A stretch of 64,000 nt of DNA from Pseudomonas sp. Au-Pse12 (GTDB lineage: Bacteria; Pseudomonadota; Gammaproteobacteria; Pseudomonadales; Pseudomonadaceae). Every line of letters starts with the position of its first letter. Position 1 is the first letter of the stretch. The DNA lies in NCBI RefSeq assembly GCF_021341665.1, contig NZ_JAJTTH010000002.1, positions 620,001-684,000 of the forward strand, given 5' to 3'. The notes beneath the pieces are model-generated. The model saw nothing but the letters and a program-made list of their open reading frames with translations. It ran no database searches and was not told where the DNA came from. This document shows positions 44,801 through 54,084 of this stretch, piece by piece. The position numbers were made by a program, and so were the translations under genes.

Positions 44801-45370
44801 ATGTCTACCCCACCCGTCACCCTGATGGTTGCCCGGCGCGTTGCCGACGGCCGTTACCAGGACCTGATCGCCTGGCTGCGCGAAGGCGAGCAACTGGCCA
44901 CCGACTTTCCCGGCTACCTGGGTTCCGGCGTTCTCGCACCGCCCCCCGAGGATGATGAGTTCCAGATCATCTTCCGCTTCGCCGACGAACACACCCTGCA
45001 CACCTGGGAACACTCGGCCTCGCGTACTGCCTGGCTGGCCCGGGGCAGTGACCTGTTCGCCCACCCTTCGGAACACCGGGTCAGCGGCATCGACGGCTGG
45101 TTCGGCGGCGCAGGCCAGCGGCCGCCACGCTGGAAGCAGGCCGTGGCCATCTGGCTGGCGTTCTTCCCGGTGTCGCTGCTGTTCAACTTCGTCCTCGGCC
45201 CGCTGCTCAGCGACCTGAGCCTGCTGCCCCGGGTGTTCGTCAGCACCCTGGCGCTGACGCCATTGATGGTCTATTTCTTCATTCCGCTGTCCACCCGCCT
45301 GCTGGCCAACTGGCTCAACAGCACACCGGCGCGCGTATTGCCGAGCGCGCCCTCGACGCAGCATCCGTGA
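44801..45370 (+). CDS. ABM-domain (monooxygenase-fold) protein with membrane tail
   Basis: 189 aa, GGAG 8 bases before the ATG. An antibiotic-biosynthesis-monooxygenase-like domain (VTLMVARRVADGRYQDLIAW, FRFADEHTLHTWEHS) is fused to a membrane tail of two helices (WLAFFPVSLLFNFVLGPLLS, LALTPLMVYFFIPLST). It is divergent from the LitR-like gene and likely to be its regulated neighbour. Function unknown. Confidence 0.85.
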   Translation: MSTPPVTLMVARRVADGRYQDLIAWLREGEQLATDFPGYLGSGVLAPPPEDDEFQIIFRFADEHTLHTWEHSASRTAWLARGSDLFAHPSEHRVSGIDGWFGGAGQRPPRWKQAVAIWLAFFPVSLLFNFVLGPLLSDLSLLPRVFVSTLALTPLMVYFFIPLSTRLLANWLNSTPARVLPSAPSTQHP

Positions 45371-45545
45371 CTCGCCGGCAAGCCGGCTCCTAGCGCACCT
45401 CGCGCGACACTCGCGCCGACCGCAGGAGCTGGCTTGCCAGCGAAGAGGCCCGCAAGGTCACTTTCGCCGGCAAGCCCGTTGCCTGCCGGCACAGGCCCTC
45501 CCCTCACTGGTATAGTTTTCCCACTACCCGCGACGCGAGCCCTCC
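45371..45545. repeat. REP/REPIN-like elements of the CGCCGGCAAGCCGGCTCCT family
   Basis: TCGCCGGCAAGCCGGCTCCT (45372-45391), then the inverted-orientation copy GGAGCTGGCTTGCCAGCGAA (45425-45444), then a degenerate third copy (45464-45485). This is a different REP family from that at 32529. They fill the gap between the ABM gene and folM. Confidence 0.85.
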
Positions 45546-46256
45546 ATGAACACCTCCCCCGCCCCGATCCTGATCACTGGCGCCAGCCAGCGTGTCGGCC
45601 TGCATTGCGCCCTGCGCTTGCTCGAAGACGGACAGCCGGTGATCGTCACTTACCGCAGCCTGCGCCCGGGCCTTGAAACCCTGCGCGAAAAAGGCGCGGT
45701 GCTGCTGTTCGCCGACCTGTCCAGCGAAGCCGGCATACTGGCCTTGATCAGCGAGCTGAAAACCCAAACCGACCGCCTGCGGGCCATTGTCCACAACGCC
45801 TCGGAATGGCTGGAGGAAAGCCCCGGCGAGGAAAGCGCCGCCTTTGCCCGGATGTTCAGCGTGCACATGCTCGCGCCCTACCTGATCAACCTGCACTGCG
45901 CAGCGTTGCTGCGGCGCTCGAACCCGGCGGACATCATCCACATCAGCGACGACGTGACCCGCAAAGGCAGCAGCAAGCACATTGCCTATTGCGCCAGCAA
46001 GGCCGGCCTGGACAGCCTGACCCTGTCCTTTGCGGCGAAATACGCACCGACAATCAAGGTCAACGGCATTGCCCCGGCCCTGCTATTGTTCAATCCCGAC
46101 GACGACGCGGCGTACCGCACCAAGGCCCTGGCCAAATCCGCACTGGGCATCGAACCCGGCAGCGAAGTGATCTACCAGAGCCTGCGCTATCTGCTGGACA
46201 ACCCCTATGTCACCGGCACCACCCTGACCGTTAACGGCGGGCGGCACCTCAAGTAA
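45546..46256 (+). CDS. folM: Dihydromonapterin reductase FolM (SDR family)
   Basis: 236 aa. NADPH motif TGASQRVG (residues 11-18) fits the FolM/PTR1 signature TGX3RXG. Catalytic YCASKAGLD (with Tyr in YCASK) and the end TLTVNGGRHLK are standard. The enzyme reduces dihydromonapterin to tetrahydromonapterin. It precedes folE and folX, the two other genes of this pathway, on the same strand. Confidence 0.92.
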   Translation: MNTSPAPILITGASQRVGLHCALRLLEDGQPVIVTYRSLRPGLETLREKGAVLLFADLSSEAGILALISELKTQTDRLRAIVHNASEWLEESPGEESAAFARMFSVHMLAPYLINLHCAALLRRSNPADIIHISDDVTRKGSSKHIAYCASKAGLDSLTLSFAAKYAPTIKVNGIAPALLLFNPDDDAAYRTKALAKSALGIEPGSEVIYQSLRYLLDNPYVTGTTLTVNGGRHLK

Positions 46257-46279
46257 GCCGGCCCCCGTGAGGACCTTGC

Positions 46280-46840
46280 ATGACTCTTTCCCTGCCCCAG
46301 CACTACCGCGAAATCCTCAAGGACCTGGGCGAAGACCCCGAGCGCGAAGGCCTGCTCGACACCCCCAAGCGCGCGGCCAAGGCCATGCAGTACCTGTGTC
46401 ACGGCTACAGCCAGTCGCTGGAGGACATCGTCAATGGCGCACTGTTTGCCTCCGAAAGCGATGAAATGGTCATCGTCGCCGACATCGAGCTGTATTCCCT
46501 GTGCGAACATCACCTGCTGCCCTTCATCGGCAAGGCCCATGTGGCTTATATTCCTACCGGCAAGGTGCTGGGGCTGTCGAAGATCGCCCGCATCGTCGAT
46601 ATGTTCGCCAGGCGCCTGCAGATCCAGGAAAATCTCACTCGGGAAATCGCCGACGCGGTACAGAGCGTGACTCAGGCCGCCGGCGTCGCGGTGGTGATCG
46701 AAGCCAAGCACATGTGCATGATGATGCGCGGCATCGAGAAACAGAATTCCACCATGCACACCTCAGTGATGCTCGGCGCCTTCCGCGATTCGAGCACCAC
46801 GCGCCAGGAATTCCTGCAATTGATTGGACGGAGCAAGTAG
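46280..46840 (+). CDS. folE: GTP cyclohydrolase I
   Basis: 186 aa. Zinc ligands C75, H78 and C146 (LCEHHLLPF and KHMCMMMRG). The substrate-binding [18 protein letters not shown] and the C-terminal TRQEFLQLI are conserved. It converts GTP to dihydroneopterin triphosphate, the start of the folate and monapterin routes. It lies 23 bases after folM. Confidence 0.95.
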   Translation: MTLSLPQHYREILKDLGEDPEREGLLDTPKRAAKAMQYLCHGYSQSLEDIVNGALFASESDEMVIVADIELYSLCEHHLLPFIGKAHVAYIPTGKVLGLSKIARIVDMFARRLQIQENLTREIADAVQSVTQAAGVAVVIEAKHMCMMMRGIEKQNSTMHTSVMLGAFRDSSTTRQEFLQLIGRSK

Positions 46841-46842
46841 CA

Positions 46843-47214
46843 ATGCCACAACTTCAGCCAGGAATGGCTCGTATCCGAGTCAAGGACCTGCTCCTGCGGA
46901 CCTACATCGGAATCAACGAGGAAGAAATCCTCAACAAGCAGGATGTGCTGATCAACCTGACCATCCTCTACGCCGCTCAGGAGGCGGTGCGTGACAACGA
47001 TATCGACCACGCGTTGAACTACCGCACCATCACCAAGGCGATCATTGCCCACGTCGAAGGCAACCGCTTCGCCCTGCTGGAGCGCCTGACCCAGGAGCTG
47101 CTGGACCTGGTGATGAGCAACGGCTCGGTGCAATACGCCGAGGTCGAAGTCGACAAGCCCCACGCCCTGCGCTTCGCCGAGTCGGTATCGATCACGTTAG
47201 CGGCAAGTCGCTAG
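46843..47214 (+). CDS. folX: Dihydroneopterin triphosphate 2'-epimerase FolX
   Basis: 123 aa from ATG 46843, two bases past the folE stop. The FolB/FolX tunnel fold has [30 protein letters not shown] and [15 protein letters not shown]. FolX (not FolB) is the right call by its partnership with FolM and FolE, which together make dihydromonapterin. Known from E. coli and P. aeruginosa work. Confidence 0.9.
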   Translation: MPQLQPGMARIRVKDLLLRTYIGINEEEILNKQDVLINLTILYAAQEAVRDNDIDHALNYRTITKAIIAHVEGNRFALLERLTQELLDLVMSNGSVQYAEVEVDKPHALRFAESVSITLAASR

Positions 47215-47218
47215 CGCC

Positions 47219-47281
47219 AAGCGGCCAGTCAAGGCGATTCGGCTTTTACTGGCCGCTGGCAGCTTGTAGCTTGCCGCTGTT
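47219..47281. repeat. Hairpin plus AGCTTG-type repeat
   Basis: AGCGGCCAGT (47220-47229) pairs exactly with ACTGGCCGCT (47248-47257), followed by GGCAGCTTGTAGCTTGCCGC (from 47258). The latter unit recurs at 59094-59130 and 59516-59588, flanking the S23-family gene. A dispersed family. Confidence 0.7.
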
Positions 47282-47308
47282 CCCATCCTTCTATGTGCAG
47301 TGAGTCTT

Positions 47309-47605
47309 ATGTCCCCTCAACAACGCCTGGAACTGGAAGCCGCGGCCTTTCGCCGCCTGGTGGCCCACCTGGACAGCCGCAAGGATGTACAGAACATCGA
47401 CCTGATGAACCTCGCCGGGTTCTGCCGCAACTGCCTGTCCAAGTGGTACAAGGCCGAGGCCGATGAACGCCAGATCGAAGTCAGCCTCGATGAGGCCCGT
47501 GAAGTGGTGTACGGCATGCCCTACGCCGAATGGAAAAATCTCTACCAGAAAGAAGCCAGCGCCGAGCAACAAGCGGCGTTCGCCAAAGGAAAACCCCATG
47601 ACTGA
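47309..47605 (+). CDS. DUF1244 protein
   Basis: 98 aa from ATG 47309. The conserved block is LAGFCRNCLSKWYKAEAD, with two Cys three apart (CRNC), and EVVYGMPYAEWKNLYQ. Small soluble protein, function unknown. Overlaps the HopJ-like gene by 8 bases. Confidence 0.88.
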   Translation: MSPQQRLELEAAAFRRLVAHLDSRKDVQNIDLMNLAGFCRNCLSKWYKAEADERQIEVSLDEAREVVYGMPYAEWKNLYQKEASAEQQAAFAKGKPHD

Positions 47606-47936
47606 CCTGAACACCCTGCGCGCCAGCCTGAACAGCGGTGAACACGCCTTTGCCGATACCCTGGCCTTTGTTGCCGCCAGCTACCACTACCAGCCCCAGG
47701 CGTTCAACAACGGTGGCGTGGAGAACGCCGCCGGGCAGAACGAAGGTTCGTGCAAGACCCTGGGCCTGGCCCTGCTGGAAGGCCTGAGCGACAAAGAGGC
47801 CCTGCTGGCCTTTGGCGAACACTACCGCTCGGTACTGGCCACCCCTGAAGGCAGTGATCACGGCAATATCCGCGCCCTGATCGCCCACGGCCTGGCCGGG
47901 GTGAAGTTCGCCGCCCAGCCGCTGACCCGCCGCTGA
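47598..47936 (+). CDS. HopJ-family protein
   Basis: 112 aa, AAGGA 7 bases before the ATG. Matches the HopJ family (FVAASYHYQPQAFNNGG, NEGSCKTLGLALLEGL). The family name comes from a type III effector, but the protein is widespread in bacteria without such systems, and no secretion genes are here. The function is unknown. Coupled to DUF1244. Confidence 0.88.
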   Translation: MTDLNTLRASLNSGEHAFADTLAFVAASYHYQPQAFNNGGVENAAGQNEGSCKTLGLALLEGLSDKEALLAFGEHYRSVLATPEGSDHGNIRALIAHGLAGVKFAAQPLTRR

Positions 47937-47962
47937 TCCGGATCCGGCAGTGCAACACCCAT

Positions 47963-47990
47963 AAAAAAACCGGCTTGCGCCGGTTTTTTT
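47963..47990. terminator. Bidirectional terminator between hopJ and trxB
   Basis: A7 then CCGGC-TTGC-GCCGG then T7; serves both converging genes. Confidence 0.9.
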
Positions 47991-48002
47991 ATGCTCGCAG
48001 CA

Positions 48003-49269
<1,267 letters not shown>

Positions 49270-50019
49270 ATGCCCGCCCCCGTACTGTCCGGCCCACAAT
49301 ACTTGCGTGAAGGCCTGAAGCTGGTCCTCAGCCCGGGCCTGCGCCTGTTCGTGCTGCTGCCCCTGGTGATCAACCTGGTGCTGTTCGTCGGATTGATCTA
49401 TTTCGCCGGCCACCAGTTCAGCCTGTGGATCGACAGCCTGATGCCGACCCTGCCCGACTGGCTGAGCTTTCTCAGCTACATCCTCTGGCCACTGTTCATG
49501 GTGCTGGTGGCGTTGATGGTGTTTTTCACCTTCACCATGCTGGCCAACATCATCGCCGCGCCCTTCAACGGTTTTCTATCGGAAAAAGTCGAAACCGTGG
49601 TGCGGGGCACCGATGATTTCCCGGCCTTCAGCTGGGGCGAACTGATCGCCATGATCCCCCGCACCCTGTCCCGGGAAATGCGCAAGCTCGGCTACTTCCT
49701 GCCCCGGGCCATCGGCCTGTTCATCCTCTCGCTGATTCCGGTGGTCAACCTGGTGGCCGCGCCGCTGTGGCTGCTGTTCGGCATCTGGATGATGGCCATC
49801 CAGTACATCGACTACCCGGCGGACAACCACAAGATGAGCTGGCAGGACATGCTCGCCTGGCTGCGGCAGAAGCGCTGGCAGAGCCTGGGCTTTGGCGGCA
49901 TCGTCTACCTGGCGCTGATGATCCCCTTCGTCAACATCCTGATGATGCCCGCCGCCGTGGCCGGGGCCACGCTGTTCTGGGTGCGCGAGCGCGGGGTGGA
50001 GAACCTGCCGGCCAAGTAA
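49270..50019 (+). CDS. cysZ: Sulfate transporter CysZ
   Basis: 249 aa from ATG 49270, GGAG 8 bases before. Several hydrophobic helices ([60 protein letters not shown]) and the motif [16 protein letters not shown]. CysZ imports sulfate for cysteine synthesis, consistent with cysD and cysNC in this window 8-10 kb away. Confidence 0.9.
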   Translation: MPAPVLSGPQYLREGLKLVLSPGLRLFVLLPLVINLVLFVGLIYFAGHQFSLWIDSLMPTLPDWLSFLSYILWPLFMVLVALMVFFTFTMLANIIAAPFNGFLSEKVETVVRGTDDFPAFSWGELIAMIPRTLSREMRKLGYFLPRAIGLFILSLIPVVNLVAAPLWLLFGIWMMAIQYIDYPADNHKMSWQDMLAWLRQKRWQSLGFGGIVYLALMIPFVNILMMPAAVAGATLFWVRERGVENLPAK

Positions 50020-50064
50020 GGCCGGAGCGTCATAAATCCATCATCCGCACGTCACAATGGCGAC

Positions 50065-51345
50065 ATGGCCCCAGCCGACACTGAGGCCATGACGACCGCT
50101 CTGCATATCACCCTCATCACTGAAACCTTCCCACCGGAAATCAATGGCGTGGCCAATACCCTTGGCCGCCTGTGCGATGGCCTGCGTGCCCGTGGCCATC
50201 AGGTGGAGCTGGTGCGCCCGCGCCAGGGCTGCGATCAGAGCCGGCCCAGCGACGACGCGCTGCTGCTGTGCCGCGGCTGGCCACTGCCGGGATACCCGGG
50301 GCTGCAATGGGGCCAGTCGTCGATGCACAAACTGCTGCGACGCTGGAAACGCCAGCGCCCGGACGTTCTCTACATTGCCACTGAAGGACCGTTGGGACTG
50401 TCTGCTCTGCGGGCTGCCAAGCGCCTGGGGATCTCGGTGGTCAGCGGCTTTCACACCAACTTCCAGCAGTATTCCAGCCAATACGGCATGGGGTTGCTGA
50501 CCCGCCTGCTGACCCACTACCTGCGTTGGTTTCACAACCGCTCGCAGCTGACCCTGGTGCCCAGCATCAGCCAGCACCTGGAGCTGGAGCGCCGGCACTT
50601 CGAGCGCCTGGCCCTGCTGTCCCGCGGCGTCGACAGCCAGCTGTTCCACCCGGCCAAGCGGGTCGATGCAGTGCGTGCCGCCTGGGGCCTGGGCAACGAC
50701 GACCTGGCGGTGATCCATGTCGGACGCCTGGCGCAGGAAAAGAACCTCGGCCTGCTCAAGCGCTGCTTCGAACGCCTGCAGGCGACTTATCCACAGCGCA
50801 AGATGAAGTTGATCGTGGTGGGTGATGGTCCGCAGCGAGCAGCCCTGGAAAAAAGCCTGCCCGAGGCACTGTTCTGCGGCAGCCAACGGGGCGAGGCACT
50901 GGCCACCCATTACGCCTGCGGGGATCTGTTCCTGTTTCCCAGCCTCACCGAAACCTTCGGCAACGTCGTGCTCGAAGCCCTGGCCTCGGGGCTGGCGGTG
51001 GTGGCCTATGACCAGGCAGCGGCGGCCCAGCATATCCGTCATGGCTACAACGGCGTGCTGGCCATGCCTGGCGATGAGGGTGCCTTTGGCGACGCCGCCA
51101 GCTGGCTGCTGGAAGAACCGGAAACCTTGCGCCGGGTGCGCCTCAATGCCCGCCAGCACGCCAGTCGCCAAGGCTGGGCGGCGGTTATCGAGCAGTTTGA
51201 AGAGCGCTTGCGCAGTGCCTGTGCGCACGCGCCAACAGAGGGGTACGCGGGGCTTATCGAAGCCGCCGTCAAGCCACACGGCGCCGTGGAGACGCTCGGC
51301 ACGGCAAGGGGGCTGCCCCCCTCACCGCCCGGAGCCGGGAGTTAA
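50065..51345 (+). CDS. Family 4 glycosyltransferase (mannosyltransferase-like)
   Basis: 426 aa from ATG 50065; ATG 50089 is equally possible. GT-B fold: N-domain start TLITETFPPEINGVANTLGR, C-domain AVIHVGRLAQEKNLGLL, and the E-x7-E motif FPSLTETFGNVVLEAL. Predicted to transfer a hexose from a nucleotide sugar onto a lipid or polysaccharide acceptor. The acceptor is unknown. Confidence 0.88.
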   Translation: MAPADTEAMTTALHITLITETFPPEINGVANTLGRLCDGLRARGHQVELVRPRQGCDQSRPSDDALLLCRGWPLPGYPGLQWGQSSMHKLLRRWKRQRPDVLYIATEGPLGLSALRAAKRLGISVVSGFHTNFQQYSSQYGMGLLTRLLTHYLRWFHNRSQLTLVPSISQHLELERRHFERLALLSRGVDSQLFHPAKRVDAVRAAWGLGNDDLAVIHVGRLAQEKNLGLLKRCFERLQATYPQRKMKLIVVGDGPQRAALEKSLPEALFCGSQRGEALATHYACGDLFLFPSLTETFGNVVLEALASGLAVVAYDQAAAAQHIRHGYNGVLAMPGDEGAFGDAASWLLEEPETLRRVRLNARQHASRQGWAAVIEQFEERLRSACAHAPTEGYAGLIEAAVKPHGAVETLGTARGLPPSPPGAGS

Positions 51346-52445
51346 ACCAGGGTCATCAGCGCTTCACGGCTGAACGGCAGAATGTCCTGCTCACGGCCTT
51401 CACGGACTTTCTGCGCCCAATCCGGATCCACCAGCAGTGCACGGCCCACGGCCACCAGATCGAACTCGTCGTTGTTCAGCCGCTGCAGCAAGTTTTCCAG
51501 GCTGGCCGGTTGCGCCACCTTGTCGGTGTTGACCATGAACTGCAGGAACTCGCCATCCAGGCCAACGCTGCCCACGGTGATCGTCGGCTTGCCGGTAAGC
51601 TGGCGGGTCCAGCCGGCCAGGTTCAGCTCCGAACCTTCGAACTCCGGTTCCCAGAAGCGGCGGGTCGAGCAGTGGAAGATATCCACACCGGCATCGGCCA
51701 GCGGCTTGAGGAACGCGCCCAGGGCCTCTGGGGTCTGTACCAGGCGAGCGCTGTAGTCCTGCTGCTTCCACTGGGAAAACCGCAGGATGATCGGGAAGTC
51801 CGGGCCAACGGCCGCGCGTACGGCCTGGATCAGCTCGATGGCAAAACGCGAGCGCTGGGCCAGATCGCCGCCATATTCATCGGTGCGCTGGTTGCTGCCC
51901 TCCCAGAAGAACTGATCCACCAAGTAGCCGTGGGCACCATGGATTTCCACGCCGTCCATGCCGATGCTCTGGGCATCCTTGGCGGCCTGGGCGAAGGCGG
52001 CGATCACCTCCCGGATGTCCTCGTGGGTCATGCCATGCACCACCACCTTGCCGTCCATGAGCTTTTCGGTCGGGCCATAGCCCGGCACGCTGGCATCCGG
52101 CTCGGTGCCCAGGCGCCGCACATTGCCCACATGCCACAGCTGCGGGACGATCTTGCCGCCCTCGGCATGAACCGCATCCACCACCTTCTTCCAGCCGGCC
52201 AGGGCCGCCTCACCATAAAACTGCGGCACGTTGGGATAACCGTTGGCGGCCTTGTGTCCGACCGTGGTGCCTTCGGTGATGATCAGGCCGACGCCGGCAG
52301 CGGCGCGGCGACGGTAGTACTCGATGACCTTGGAGTTGGGCACGCCGCCCGGGGAAAACGAGCGGGTCATGGGCGCCATCACCACGCGGGTCGGCAGCTC
52401 CAGCGCGCCGAGTTGAAAAGGTTTGAACAAGGCTTGAACAGGCAT
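51342..52445 (-). CDS. Old Yellow Enzyme family NADH:flavin oxidoreductase
   Basis: 367 aa from ATG 52445, GGAG 6 bases upstream. FMN barrel with FKPFQLGALELPTRVVMAPM, the substrate-binding HGAHGYLVDQF, and FSQWKQQDYSARLV. It reduces activated alkenes or nitroesters, as XenA/NemA-type enzymes do; the physiological substrate is unknown. Converges with the glycosyltransferase gene. Confidence 0.9.
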   Translation of the reverse strand: MPVQALFKPFQLGALELPTRVVMAPMTRSFSPGGVPNSKVIEYYRRRAAAGVGLIITEGTTVGHKAANGYPNVPQFYGEAALAGWKKVVDAVHAEGGKIVPQLWHVGNVRRLGTEPDASVPGYGPTEKLMDGKVVVHGMTHEDIREVIAAFAQAAKDAQSIGMDGVEIHGAHGYLVDQFFWEGSNQRTDEYGGDLAQRSRFAIELIQAVRAAVGPDFPIILRFSQWKQQDYSARLVQTPEALGAFLKPLADAGVDIFHCSTRRFWEPEFEGSELNLAGWTRQLTGKPTITVGSVGLDGEFLQFMVNTDKVAQPASLENLLQRLNNDEFDLVAVGRALLVDPDWAQKVREGREQDILPFSREALMTLV

Positions 52446-52585
52446 GCGGCACTCCGACAAAAGGCTTGAGTCGATATTCGACACACAAGACTGCGCCGGG
52501 TACCGGCCCCGGCGCACTTATGATGAGGATAATATTCATCACCCGAAGCGCTGCACAGCATTATTGATTTGAGTGATTTAGATGC

Positions 52586-52608
52586 AAAAACGCCGCATTA
52601 CAGCGGCG
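52586..52608 (-). terminator. Rho-independent terminator of the glutathione peroxidase gene
   Basis: CGCCGC-ATTACA-GCGGCG stem followed on the minus strand by T5; 23 bases past the gene stop. Confidence 0.85.
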
Positions 52609-52630
52609 TAGAACAGGTGCCTGGCGGTGA

Positions 52631-53113
52631 TCAGCTCAGGGCCTTTTCGATGGCCTGGACCACGGTCGGATCATCCGGCGCGGTACGCGGCGAAAAGCGC
52701 GCCAGTACCCGACCGTCCTTGCCCAGCAGGAATTTCTCGAAATTCCAGGTGATGTCCCCGGGAAACTCGGCGCCCTCGCCCGCCAGCAAGCGGTACAGCT
52801 GATGGCGTTCAGGACCGTTCACCTCAAGCTTGCTGCTCAAGGGAAAGGTCACCCCGTAGTTGAGACTGCAGAATTCCTGAATTTCCTGTTCGGTACCCGG
52901 TTCCTGCCCGGCGAACTGGTTGCAGGGCAGCCCCAGTACGCTGAATCCCTGGCCCTTGTATTGCTGATAGAGATTTTCCAACGCCGCATATTGTGGTGTC
53001 AGACCACATTTGGAGGCGACGTTGACCACCAGCACGACGTGCCCCTTGAAGGGCGCGAGCGGCAGCTCCTGACCATCCAGGGCTTTCAATTTAAGGTCGT
53101 GAAAAGCACTCAT
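52631..53113 (-). CDS. Glutathione peroxidase family protein (cysteine type)
   Basis: 160 aa from ATG 53113. Catalytic Cys in VNVASKCGLTPQ, Gln in LPCNQFAGQEPG and Trp in WNFEKFL complete the triad. Cys (not selenocysteine), so thioredoxin is a likely reductant, as for bacterial members. Cytosolic peroxide detoxification. Confidence 0.93.
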   Translation of the reverse strand: MSAFHDLKLKALDGQELPLAPFKGHVVLVVNVASKCGLTPQYAALENLYQQYKGQGFSVLGLPCNQFAGQEPGTEQEIQEFCSLNYGVTFPLSSKLEVNGPERHQLYRLLAGEGAEFPGDITWNFEKFLLGKDGRVLARFSPRTAPDDPTVVQAIEKALS

Positions 53114-53182
53114 GACGAACTCCAAATTCCTGTGTTCTTACAGAAAACAGCCTCTCGACAGTACAGCCAAAAGCCACGGACT

Positions 53183-53203
53183 AAAAAGGCGCCCTCGGGC
53201 GCC
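53183..53203 (-). terminator. Rho-independent terminator of slyD
   Basis: GGCGCCC-TC-GGGCGCC stem with T5 on the minus strand. Confidence 0.85.
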
Positions 53204-53234
53204 TCTCCAGTAAGATTGAGCTTAGCGCAGAAAA

Positions 53235-53720
53235 TCAGTGGTGATGGCCACCTTCGCCATGGACGTGACCATGAGCGATTTCTTCCTGGCTGGCCTCACG
53301 GATAGCCACGATCTTGACCTGGAAATTCAGGCGTTGGCCGGCCAGCGGGTGGTTGCCGTCAACGGTCACGTCGTCGCCGTCCAGATCACGGATGGTCACG
53401 ATCTGCATCTGGCCGTCCGGAGCGGAAGCGTGGAACTGCATGCCCACTTCCAGTTCGTCGACGCCTTCGAACATGCTGCGGCTCAGGGTGCTGACCAGTT
53501 CGGCAGCGTACTCGCCGTAGGCATCTTCAGGTTCTACGGAAACGTTCAGCTCGTCACCGACTTGCTTGCCTTCCAGGGCCTTTTCCAGACCAGGAATGAT
53601 GTTACCTGCGCCTTGCAGGTAAACCAGCGGGGCGCCGCCGGCAGAGCTGTCGATGACCTCACCAGCGTCGTTGGTGAGGGTATAGTCGATGGAGACAGCC
53701 TTATTGGCGGCGATCAGCAT
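53235..53720 (-). CDS. slyD: SlyD-type FKBP peptidyl-prolyl isomerase
   Basis: 161 aa. FKBP domain interrupted by the insert-in-flap (about 65-120), with LVYLQGAGNIIPGLEKALEG at the active site, and a short His-rich tail HGHVHGEGGHHH that can bind nickel or zinc. The tail is shorter than in E. coli SlyD. Chaperone, prolyl isomerase and possible metal carrier. Confidence 0.93.
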   Translation of the reverse strand: MLIAANKAVSIDYTLTNDAGEVIDSSAGGAPLVYLQGAGNIIPGLEKALEGKQVGDELNVSVEPEDAYGEYAAELVSTLSRSMFEGVDELEVGMQFHASAPDGQMQIVTIRDLDGDDVTVDGNHPLAGQRLNFQVKIVAIREASQEEIAHGHVHGEGGHHH

Positions 53721-53808
53721 GGGGCGGGACCTTTTGCATAAGAATGAAGAACGTCCAAGTTTAGCGAAGCAATCGCTCGAAAGCGAACGGAACCCGGACC
53801 AACGGGAC

Positions 53809-54027
53809 GTGAAAAATCACTCGACAATCCGCGGTTTTCATCAGGACGAAGAGGGCCATTGGGTGGCCGAACTGTCCTGCGGGCATACTCAGCACCTGCG
53901 TCATCTACCGCCCTGGCAATCGCGGGCCTGGGTCCTCGACCCACAGCAGCGGGCAGAAAAAATAGGCCAGCCCTTTGCCTGCGGCTGGTGTGCTCAGGCC
54001 CCGGGAAGCGATAACCTTAGCGCCTGA
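53809..54027 (+). CDS. DUF3565 protein
   Basis: 72 aa from GTG 53809 (VKNHSTIRGFHQDEEGHW). An upstream ATG at 53719 would overlap the divergent slyD start and add unrelated residues, so the later start is preferred. Cys and His residues (AELSCGHTQH and CGWCAQ) suggest a zinc-ribbon-like fold. Function unknown. Confidence 0.75.
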   Translation: MKNHSTIRGFHQDEEGHWVAELSCGHTQHLRHLPPWQSRAWVLDPQQRAEKIGQPFACGWCAQAPGSDNLSA

Positions 54028-54084
54028 CGATTCGGCAGACGGCCTTAGACCGTCGCCCTTGCCATGCACCTTCTGAGAATTCGC

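Noticed and set aside
47598..47936. HopJ as evidence of a type III secretion system
   Set aside because: No secretion genes nearby, and the family is common in bacteria without such a system.
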